From Sepioteuthis lessoniana (lineage: Eukaryota; Mollusca; Cephalopoda; Myopsida; Loliginidae): a stretch of DNA of 64,000 nucleotides. Of the stretch, positions 55,661 to 64,000 are shown one piece after another (position 1 is the first letter of the stretch; the number at the start of each line of letters is the position of its first letter). Below the pieces are notes generated by a model. The model had not been told where the DNA came from. It searched no databases and saw nothing but the letters and a program-made list of their open reading frames with translations. Location: positions 85,714,043 through 85,778,042 of the forward strand of contig OY757904.1 of NCBI GenBank assembly GCA_963585895.1, given 5' to 3'. The translations under genes and the position numbers were made by a program.

Positions 55661-56390
55661 ACTTGACGATGTCACACATGTTTGTCCCTATTCTGACGGA
55701 TGTGTTCAACCATTGGTTTGCCCAGGGAGCCATACCTGGTAGCATTACCAAGGGGGTGATCACATTGGTGAAGAAAGAAGACAGGCATGTTCGGGGTTAG
55801 CTAGACGATTACAGGCCCATAACTCAGCTTAACACAGAGTTAAAGATTTGGGCCCGAGTCCTGGCGAACCGTTTGCAGTTTGTCATCAGTGATCTGATCG
55901 GCCCTGAACAGAACTACGCTGTGAAGGAAAGATCGATCCAAGATAACTTGCATTTGGTGTGCCAGATCCTAGAGGGAATAGAAGACGACACTGAAGCCGT
56001 GCCGATCAATTTAGATCAGTTCAAGGCCTTCGAATGGGTGAACTATCGGTTCCTAACGGCGGTTTTGGAGACCGCCGGATTCGAACTGGAGTTCTGCAAA
56101 TGGATTAGCATGCTGTACTACAACCCACAGGCAGTGGTGCAGATGAACGGGAGGTGTTCGGAGGCTTTTGCGATCGAGCGATCAGTCCGGCAAGGCTACC
56201 CCATGTCCCCTCTTCACTATGTCCTTGCTTTGGAGCTCCTGCTCCGAAGGCTTAGGGATGAGAGGGCTTGTCCGGCCCTGCACGGAATCTTGCAAACCGG
56301 CAGCGTCCGGGCCAAGATTTCCGCGTTCGCCGATGACCTCACTGGTGTTCGCGAGATACAAAAAGGTAGCAGGTGCCAAGGTCAACTTTG
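55660..56390 (+). pseudogene. Tx1-like reverse transcriptase (copy 1)
   Basis: Blocks in order: LDDYRPITQLNTELKIWARV, SDLIGPEQNYAVKERSIQDN, VPINLDQFKAFEWVNY (first catalytic Asp), SVRQGYPMSPLHYVLALELL and ISAFADDLTGV (catalytic FADD). A 172-residue open frame holds most of it. A deletion right after FADDL, relative to copy 2, shifts the frame near 56345. Confidence 0.8.
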
Positions 56391-56394
56391 ACAA

Positions 56395-57619
56395 GAGCGA
56401 AAGCTTGCGATTGGGTGCCTGGAGGGACAGCGTTCCCCTGCCAGGGCCCTTTCGCTGGAGTGACGGTCCCGTCCGCATCCTTGGGTTGTGTTTCGGGCCC
56501 AGCCTCCTGCTGGAGTGAAATTGGTTGGAAGTACGGGCTAAGGTAGAAGCGCAGGTGGTTGTCCTTAAAGGGCTGGGAGGAGGTGTGCGCCGGGTACATC
56601 CTCCACTTGATCCTTTACCGTTTGTCTGTACAACCTCTGCCTTGGGATCATCGGGTGGCGCTGGAACGATCCCTTTCCTAGCTTTGGAAAGTTCGGAGCC
56701 CGTTGGTCCGTAGACAGGTCTGCTATCAGCGTCCTCGCGATGGGAGTCTGGAGATGCCAGATCTCGAGAGCCGCCGGCTCGATGAGAGACAGGCTTACCT
56801 AGGCCGATCGTTAACGACGGACGCAGTGTTAAGCCTCAAGGTGAGAGTCACCTTCCCTCGCCTGAAGTCGAATCCCAAGGCTGAAGGCCATCTTAGGCCA
56901 ACGGATGAACCACCATTTGTCATCGAGTGCCGCAGGGCCCTTCGAAATCTTCCTCGGTCCAGTGACCTCTCTCGGTCTCGTAAAGAGCTATATAGAGGGT
57001 TAGTGGTGGGTTCCGCTTCGGGTCCTCTGGTCGAGCGGCTCGGCTGGTCGGCGGAGGAGATTCGCTCACACTGGAATTGGGCGCCAGGTTCGGGCTTCTT
57101 GAACAACTCCGAGTTCTCGCTCACCTGGTGGCTAGCTCGAAATGCATTGGCCCTCAACGACTGGGCTTACAGAGTGTGTATTGCAGACATGTCTGACTTC
57201 CCCCGTTGCGGCAGTGGTTTGGAAGAAACGTCTTTGCACGCCTTCTACTACTGCGAGCGAGTTTGCCCGTTCTGGAGCCACGTCGAGGATAGGACGGCTT
57301 GCATCAGCTCTAGAGAGCTTGTGCTGCTCGACGTTGGGTACGGTTTGGACAATGTTGACCTTCCGTTTCAGGGTGAGAAGCGTGTGGCGTTTCTCGTGAT
57401 CCTAGCTGTTGCTAGAATGGTGATTTGACAGACGCGAAACAAGGGATTGTATGAAGGTACAAACTTTTCTTATCGTGATCTGATCGTGTTCTTTAGGCAT
57501 CAGCTTAGGGTCAAGATTAGATGCGATAGAAGACGCTTGGACCGCATAACATTCAGCAAAAAAATGGGTGTATGCAGCGAGCCTCGTCGTATGCAAGGGG
57601 GCAACGTTGTAGTCACCCT
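56395..57619 (+). pseudogene. Tx1-like ORF2 C-terminal zinc-binding region (copy 1)
   Basis: Continues from KVNFDKSESLRLGAW to RGPFRWSDGPVRILG. A later 241-residue frame (56703-57428) contains FLNNSEFSLTWWLARNAL and FPRCGSGLEETSLHAFYYCE, a zinc-binding RT-associated domain in which the first Cys of CxxC is Phe. The frame then reaches RCDRRRLDRITFS before the 540-bp insertion. Confidence 0.75.
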
Positions 57620-58159
57620 CTGTAATACTATGAAGGGGGTGCGCCAAGCAGATGATGTTTTTGTTTGTTTTGATGCGAAACCAAACAAAAGCCTGAGCTC
57701 GAGATCTCGACGCAACCGGAAGTGGGCAAGGGAACACCAGTCAGAGAGTTGAAAAAAGGAACTCAGAGAAGGGAGTTGGCGAAGGGAGGCACAGAGGGAC
57801 AGTAGACAGCGGACAGCAGAAGGGACCATTCGGCATTAGATAGGGTCCAGGAGCAGTGAGGGAAGACCAGTCAAGATGATTCAGCATTCCTCGTGGCTTT
57901 GTGGAAATTTCACGAAGGATGCACATCAGCGTTAGTCTACGGATGCACAAGAATGCAGTGTCACGGAACCACCCTTCTTGCACTTGAGTTGATCGAAGCC
58001 CACATTGTTGGTTTGTTCTTTGTTCTTTTTCTCCCACTCCCTCGGTTGTATTCTTGTGCCGTAAAGAAATGTGTGATACCCCTGTCGGAACCACTAGATC
58101 ACCGGCCAAGACAGAATTGTGTCGAAGAAGTTGTTAAGTACGAAGGCCGAAGGAGTATT
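57620..58159. mobile_element. 540-bp insertion in LINE copy 1
   Basis: Copy 2 reads straight from GGAGTCATCC to TTCCCTCCTCTGCC, whereas copy 1 has 540 extra bases there. The flanks are GTCACCCT (57612-57619) and GTCACACT (58160-58167), 7 of 8 alike. The ends share AATACT in inverted form (57625 and 58153 region). It may be a non-autonomous DNA element. No coding family recognised. Confidence 0.55.
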
Positions 58160-58201
58160 GTCACACTTTCCTCCTCTGCCTGCGCATGGTGACGATGATC
58201 C

Positions 58202-58217
58202 GGGTCCTTCGGGACCC
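58202..58217 (+). other. C(TTCG)G hairpin at ORF2 end / 3' UTR of LINE copy 1
   Basis: GGGTCC-TTCG-GGACCC is a perfect 6-bp stem with the very stable UUCG tetraloop. The same hairpin occurs at 63903-63918 in copy 2, followed in both by CCATCCC(C/G)GGTAAGTAG. A possible 3' recognition element for the LINE RT; that role is inference. Confidence 0.6.
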
Positions 58218-58330
58218 CATCCCGGGTAAGTAGAAAACTTGCATATTACTTAGGAAAATTTTTGACCCCCTAGTTAGTGGTGTGAGGTGTGTCATTGTCC
58301 CCACTGTCTAGATGTTAGTTCCCTTCAAGA

Positions 58331-58494
58331 TCCTCCCCACTCACAGTTTCATTTTTGCTCCTTTACCACTTGTGTGTCCCGGACGTTTTTTGAGGATCTT
58401 GGTCACATATTTTTGTATTTCATATTCATTTCCTGTTCCTGACCGACCCCTTATCTGTCTGTTCTTTTATCCCGATTAGTCTTAGGTCTTGTCC
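58331..58494. other. LINE copy 1 distal 3' UTR or flank
   Basis: T- and C-rich sequence after the part shared with copy 2. The precise LINE end could not be set because copy 2 runs off the window. Confidence 0.4.
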
Positions 58495-59163
58495 CTATAG
58501 TGTAGAAATTCTGTTAAGGAACTGGTGATCCTGTTTCACCGAACAGCAGCAGCCCCTTGGGGTCACGTGGCGTCCATTATAAAAAAGAGCTCCACTGGAG
58601 ATTCTTCCTCTATTTTCCATTTCCACCACTGTTAGCAACAGGTCCATTCGTAGCAGCCCTTGACGGCATATGTATTTGGTACCTTCCACTAGCCGGAACC
58701 CAAGAGCGACGAACGCACGTGCTGAGTTAAAAGGAACAGGAAACACAGACAGATAAGTTCCAGCAGGCATTTTTCTGCAAACCTACCAAACTTTACCAAA
58801 TCTTACAACCTTACAACCTTCACATAAAAAACCTAACAATACTTTATCTTACACCTTTACCTTATAATTTTACTTTATAACAACCTTACAACTAAACCTT
58901 ACAAACCTTACAAAACCCTACCACCTATCTGAACCTTGATCTCTTTTTTGAACTCTTACATATTCGTTGTTTGTTCCATTTGGTGTAAAACCCTGTTTAT
59001 TGTTATTGTTGTTGTTGTATATAAATTTTGTTACACTAAAAGTCGTTCGTCTCGCTTCTTCAAAAGCTGTCACCCATCTCCCTACTGCTGTTGAAGTACG
59101 GTTTATTCTTTTACAAAACGTAGGAATAAACCGGGCTTTTTGGAGCTTATAAAAATCCCCCAA
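58495..59163 (-). pseudogene. Unrecognised minus-strand open frames, possibly LINE ORF1
   Basis: The frame 58770-58495 reads FVALGFRLVEGTKYICRQGL and WVTAFEEARRTTFSV occurs upstream at 59110-59060. These have the flavour of Tx1-group ORF1 proteins, but no zinc knuckle was found. A low-complexity (ACCTTACA)-like stretch at 58775-58920 separates the two. Orientation is opposite to the neighbouring LINE. Function unassigned. Confidence 0.25.
58775..58920. repeat. Cryptic AACCTTACA-type low-complexity stretch
   Basis: Irregular repeats of ACCTTACAA/ACCTTATAA over about 145 bp. Not telomeric TTAGGG. Confidence 0.6.
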
Positions 59164-59859
59164 ATAGGGATAGTTTCGGCTTGTTTTTGGGCCAACCGGG
59201 TTTATATTTTGTTTACTCGGGGGGCTTTTTTTCCCAATCCCTCATCATCTTTCATCAGTTGTATATATACCATTTCATTGCATCGGGTTTTTAAGTAGAG
59301 TTTTCATGGAGCGAATGAGGTTTTTTGGTGATTGTGGCGTGGTTGGTGGATGAATGGATTTATTGTATAGAGTGATTTAATAAAAATGACTAGCTATGGC
59401 TCCATAGGTAAATACAGTTCTCGCTCCCTTCCCTCCTCACAAATCCTTGGGCCTTGTGCCCACTGAAAAACAATCTTTTGTATTTTCGGAAATAAACGGA
59501 GGTCCCCTGGACGTAAACCTCATCATCTTTTATTCGTTGTATAATATCGTGGCCTCCGCGATATATATTACCAAGGCATGTCACATGATTAAAGTTAAGT
59601 TGCGGACGTCACTATCAGTGGATATCTGTTTTATTTACTACACGGCGTCTTTCAGCGTTGACTCAGTTTCAGAACAAAACATGCCTTAGTTCATTGTTTT
59701 TCGTTTCCAAAAAGTAAACATTTATTAGATAAATGGAAACATGCTATTAAAAGGGAGAATTTTACCCCAATTCCATTTAACAAAGTGAGTAGTTAAAATT
59801 TTAATCACCATTTATTTCAACAGGCGCTAAAATCAAAATTTGTTAGAAAATTAGTTTTG
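59164..59859. other. No recognised gene
   Basis: Contains CGGAGGTCCCCTGGACG at 59497-59513, one more occurrence of the recurring junction motif, and an open frame 59447-59689 without family features. Confidence 0.4.
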
Positions 59860-60424
59860 CCGTAGCGCAAAAAAGAAAACTGTTTTAAAATTTAAACTGA
59901 AGCCGAAAAAACTTGTTAAACATTATATTCTTTAAGGTTTAAATCACACCACCACACTTGAATTTTAAAGTATAATTTTAAAAATATTTAATTTCTAGAA
60001 AATATTTAGCACAAAATGAACCCGCTAACACACTCAAATATATTTTCCGAACATTTTTTCCTTTTTTGATAATTTGAAAGTTTATCATCGATATTAATCC
60101 GTAGAAAAAATTGGAAATAAAAAAAATTAGATTTTTAACTTATGAATAATTTTTTAATGGTTAGTTTAGGGTTTTTAATCCTTCAAAATTAATTAGTAAG
60201 TAAACATTAAACCAAATAGTTTTGCAAAAAAATTATTTAGCTTCATAAATGAAATAGAAACGTTAATTTTACATTTTGTTTCATTTTTTGATGTTGAAAT
60301 ATTTTTAAATGCAATTGAATTACTGAATATCCTAGAATTTTTTAAGTGTATCTTTTTTTGAAAGGTAAAATTATCTTATTTCATACAGGAGGATTAACAA
60401 TGGATTCAAAATATTTCAAAACAT
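59860..60424 (-). repeat. Inverted-repeat arm, right
   Basis: Reverse complement of the left arm (48968-49263 plus 53559-54226). At about 60143-60165 it reads across the site that holds Ty3 element B in the left arm, without the element. Confidence 0.7.
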
Positions 60425-60425
60425 G

Positions 60426-60457
60426 CATATATATATATATATATACACACACACAAA
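60426..60457. repeat. (AT)n/(AC)n microsatellite
   Basis: ATATAT followed by ACACAC at the border between the inverted-repeat arm and the R2-like LINE. Confidence 0.85.
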
Positions 60458-60469
60458 AGATGCCCTAAA

Positions 60470-62361
60470 ATATTAGCGCTACTTTCGAAGCTTTTACGAG
60501 AAACTTATACAAAAAAATTTAACTGGGGATTAGCAGATGGAATCCACATACCAAAAGAAAAAGACTCCAGAAAAATAGAACAGTTTCGATCAATTTCAAT
60601 ACTCAACGTAGTTTTTCGGTGTCATTGCGAAGAGGATGACGAAGATTCGTGATAAACAACGGGTATGTCAACACATCAATCCAAAAGGCTGGAGTTCCCG
60701 GTTCTCCAGGTTGTATTGGACATACCACTATGTTGTGGGATCGAATAAAAACGGCGAAAAATAATAAAACCGAACTCCATGTCATTTGGTTAGATCTAGA
60801 AAATGCATAAGACACCAACTACTTGAGAAAGCCATGGAGTTCTTTTGGATTCCAGAGGAAATTAAAAACCTCATATCATCGTACTTTAAGCGTACTTATG
60901 TGAGGTTTTCTAATAATAAATATTCAACTAACTGGCAAAAGGTGAATATTGGCATTATGATGGGTTGTGTTATCTCTCCACTACTTTTCGTATTGGTAAT
61001 GGAGATGATATTACGTAGTGCCGATGTCAACACCAATAAAATAACCGGTCCATCTATGAAGGCTTTTATGTATGATGTAACTAATTGCAGAATCCAGATT
61101 ACACATGGAACAGCTGGTGACCCACCTCCAAGAGCTCTTTAAATAGGCTGCTATGAAAATAAAGCTTCCAAAGTGCCGAAGTTTATCGTTGCTGAAAGGA
61201 ACCTGCAAAGAAATAAAGTTTTCTGTCAGTGGAAACGAAATCCCTATGATCCGCTGTTACTCCCTACCACTTACTGATTGACATCGCTGGCAGGACCCAA
61301 GGAAACAGCTACAAAATTGATTACGCTCCATTGATAAATGTGACCTCGTGAACAAAGATAAAATATGGTGCATTTATTTTGGATTAATTCCTAAATTAGC
61401 ATGGTCATTGCAAATATATGAGGTATCACTTACAAAAGTTGAAACAATGGAGCGGTTAATCAGTAAATCTATAAAAAAATGGTTGGGAGTACCTAACTCC
61501 TTAACAAACGTGGCACTATATAGTTCATCAACAAAACTAAAACTTCCAACGTTGTCACTTGTTGAGGAATATAAATTAGGAAAAGCGCGACTCTTCCAAA
61601 TGCTACGTGACGCTCGCGACCCACTGGTGAAGAATGCCCAGCCTGCTATGATAACCGGTCGGAAATGGAAGGCAAAAAAAGCTGTTGAGAATGCTGAATC
61701 GGCCCTCAGGATGAAAGAAATAATTGGCACTGTGGCAAATGGAAAAGCAGGTCTAGGCCTACATCCACAGCGTTGGTGGTCAAAAGAATCCACGGCAAAC
61801 AGAAGAAAAATGGTGTCGGAATAAATCCATCATCTTGAGGAAGTTAGGCGTTTTGCTACAGCTGTAGGACGAAGGAAACGGGTCGGATGGACTAAGTGGG
61901 AGAATGCAAAAGACAGAGCTGTCACATGGAGAGACCTCAAGCACATGGAACCAAAGAAATTAAGTTTCCTCATAAAAGCAGTCTACGACGTCTTACCAAC
62001 ACCAGTCAACCGTCATGCTTGGGGGTTAACTACATCCGACCGATGCAGAGCATGTGGGAAAACTGCGAGCCTCAAACATATTCTCACTGGATGTGTGTAC
62101 GCTCTAAGAAGCTATACTTGGAGACATAACGAAGTCCTGGAGATTTTTTCTGAGGTTTCAAAAACATGTTGTGAGACTTCCAATAAAGCTCTAAAGATTA
62201 TCAACAACAGAGCAATTCAGTTCGTTAAAGAAGGAAATATTTCGAAAATTGCACGTGAAAATATGCGTAAACCATCATTGCTTGAGGGCTGCACGGACTG
62301 GCACGTCGTAACCGATTTAAAACATAACTTCATATTTCCAACTGAAATAGCGTTAACAACA
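60470..62361 (+). pseudogene. R2-like (RLE-class) LINE fragment
   Basis: Text such as GLADGIHIPKEKDSRKIEQF and HVIWLDLENA (first catalytic Asp; usual form WLDLANAYGSIPH) near 60785, AFMYDVTNC at 61051 (family AFMDDLT; the first catalytic Asp of DD is Tyr), SKSIKKWLGVPNSL, GRKWKAKKAVENAES, YDVLPTPVNRHAWGL and CRACGKTASLKHILTGC (zinc motif) follow the layout of R2-annotated RTs common in cnidarians, fish and molluscs. The restriction-like endonuclease that should follow FPTEI is replaced by Tx1-like LINE sequence. Broken by stops up to about 61340, then largely open. Confidence 0.75.
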
Positions 62362-64000
62362 AAGCGTTCGGTCCGACAGGGCTGCTCTCTGTCTCCTCTT
62401 CTCTATATCCTCACGTTGGAGCCCCTACTCCACAGGCTTAGGGATGAGGGGACAAGTCCGGTCCTGCGCGGTGTCCCTTTTGCTGCCCCTCTTACGGCAA
62501 AGGTTTCCGCGTTCGCTGATGATATCACATTCTTTGTGTCCCGCCGCCTGGATATAAAGGCTGTGAAGAAGGCGGTTGGCGAGTACGAGCGGATTACAGG
62601 AGCCAAGGTCAATTTTGACAAAAGCGAAGGTTTGCGGCTCGGTGCTTGGAGGGGTAGCAATACTCTTCCAGGGCCCTTCCGCTGGAGTGACGGACCCGTC
62701 CGCATTCTCGGGGTCTAGTTCGGGCCCGACCTCCAACTGGAGCGAAATTCGTCGGAAGTACAATCCAAGGTGAATGCTCAGGTGGTAATCTGGCTTTCAA
62801 GGAGGTTGTCCTTAAAGGGCAGGGCGGAGGCGTGTGCCGTGTACGTCTTCCCCTTGATCCTTTACCGATTGACTGTACTTCCTCTGCCTGAGACACGTCG
62901 GTTGGCGCTTCAACAATCCCTCTCCAGATTGCTCTGGGGAGGTGCAAGGCCGATGGTCCGTAGGTAGGTCTGTATCCAACGTACACGCAACGGAGGCCTG
63001 GGTATGCCTGACCTGGAGAGCCACTGGCTTGCTGAAAGACTTGCATACTTGGGCCGATCGTTGACGGGGGACCCAGTGTGGAGACGAAAGGCGAGTCGGA
63101 CTTTTCCTCGCCTCAAGTCAGACCCAAAGGCTGAAGGTCGACGTAAGCCTATGGGCGAAGCACTGTTTGTCCGCGAGTGCCGAAAGGCCCTTCGTAACCT
63201 TCTTGGGTCCAGTGACCTTTCACGGCCTCGGAAAGAACTATATCGGGAGCTAGTGGTGAGTTCCCCCTCGGACCCTCTTAGCGAGCGGCACGGCTGGACG
63301 GCGGAGGAGATCTGCTCTCATTGGAATTGGGCGCCAGGATCGAGCTTCTTGAACAACTCCGAGTTCTCGCTCACCTGGCGACTTGCACGGAATGCGTTAC
63401 CCCTTCTCGGCTTGAACTACAAAGCGGGCCTGGCAGACATGCCTAACTGTCCTCGCTGGGGCAATGGATTGGAAGAAACGGCTGAGCACGCCTTCTACTA
63501 CTGCGAGCGAGTTCACTCGTTTTGGGATCACGTCGGGGAGTGGACGGTTCGCATCGAACCCAAGCAGCTCGTGCTGCTCGACGTTGGTTACGTCGTAGAC
63601 AACGTTCTTCCTCCGTTTCAAGGTGAGAAGCGTGTGGTGTTTCTCGCGATCCTGGCTGTAGCTCGAGTTGTGATTTGGACTACGCGAAACAAGGGATTGT
63701 ATGACGATACAAACTTTTCTCATCGAGACCTGGTTTTGTATTTTAGGCATTCGCTTAGGGTCAAAATCAGATGCGATAGAAAACGCTTGGATCACATAAC
63801 ATTCAGCAGAAGGTGGGTGAATGCAGCGAGCCTGGTCGTAAAAGAGGGGGCAATGTTGGAGTCATCCTTCCCTCCTCTGCCGGCCCATGGCGTCTACGGT
63901 ACGGGTCCTTCGGGACCCCATCCCCGGTAAGTAGGCATTGTTTTTTCCCCTTGAAGCCTAGTTAGCAGTATGTTGTCAGTCATCGTCCCCGTCATCTAGT
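62362..64000 (+). mobile_element. Tx1/L1-like LINE, copy 2, 5'-truncated and fused to the R2-like fragment
   Basis: It starts abruptly at the RT block SVRQGCSLSPLLYIL, in the same frame as the upstream R2-like coding, so one open frame (61945-62718) spans the junction. It continues past FADDITF (catalytic FADD), a stop at 62716, and a 308-residue frame (63004-63930) with FLNNSEFSLTWRLARNAL and CPRWGNGLEETAEHAFYYC, where Trp replaces the second Cys. ORF2 ends in GPSGPHPR-stop at 63930. The 3' UTR runs off the window. Confidence 0.8.
63903..63918 (+). other. C(TTCG)G hairpin at ORF2 end of LINE copy 2
   Basis: GGGTCC-TTCG-GGACCC, identical to 58202-58217. It overlaps the last codons of ORF2 (GPSGPH). 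Confidence 0.6.

Larger units (their letters stand above)
54575..58330 (+). mobile_element. Tx1/L1-like LINE, copy 1
   Basis: It runs from the middle of an APE-like endonuclease through RT and a zinc-binding C-terminus to the 3' UTR, and is about 80% like copy 2 (62362-64000) over the shared part by eye. The start of the endonuclease and ORF1 are absent. A 540-bp insertion (57620-58159) interrupts the end of ORF2. It has numerous stops and shifts. Confidence 0.8.

Noticed and set aside
58775..58920. Interstitial telomere repeat
   Set aside because: Irregular ACCTTACA units, not TTAGGG or a known telomere variant in a regular array.

Overview
The window is animal nuclear DNA: AT-rich, with spliceosomal GT-AG introns, one conserved eukaryotic housekeeping gene, and a dense set of nested transposable elements. 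The mix of elements (RTE, Tx1-like, I/Jockey-like and R2-like LINEs, several Ty3 retrotransposons, a THAP/P-type transposase, tRNA-derived SINEs) and short motifs such as AAGGGAGGTAA suggest a lophotrochozoan, most likely a mollusc. That assignment is inference. No bacterial operon, rRNA gene or CRISPR array is present.

The only gene that looks like a working host gene is PIGO (GPI ethanolamine phosphate transferase 3), on the minus strand from 18249 to 665. Its five exons join in frame with canonical splice sites to give a protein of about 1072 residues, close to the usual length of the family. Its introns hold a degraded I/Jockey-like LINE split by a DNA insertion, SINEs, a hAT-like MITE, a tRNA-Phe-like half and microsatellites.

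19561-38172 is bounded by two large, GC-rich copies of one composite repeat in opposite orientation (19561-22582 minus; 35893-38172 plus). They contain about 50-bp tandem repeats, UUCG-type hairpins and a recurring small hairpin motif. Between them lie a partial third copy, SINEs, an RTE LINE with an internal RT deletion, a 69-bp-arm foldback, and two Ty3 fragments joined head to head.

38704-42876 is a Ty3 element with both LTRs and a perfect 5-bp target duplication, decayed in coding sequence. 44194-48495 is a P/THAP transposase relic interrupted by an 0.8-kb element, a solo LTR and a palindrome at a conserved DEI motif. 49264-53558 is a second Ty3 element with LTRs and a 5-bp target duplication. 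It sits in one arm of an inverted repeat whose other arm (59860-60424) keeps the unfilled site.

54227-64000 is dominated by two copies of a Tx1/L1-like LINE. The second copy is fused in frame to an R2-like LINE at about 62365, making a chimeric reading frame. Both copies end ORF2 in the same C(TTCG)G hairpin.

Nothing seen is a clear new multi-gene system. The strongest candidates for undescribed biology are the inverted composite repeat with its recurring hairpin junction motif, the UUCG hairpin at the LINE 3' end, and the chimeric LINE.
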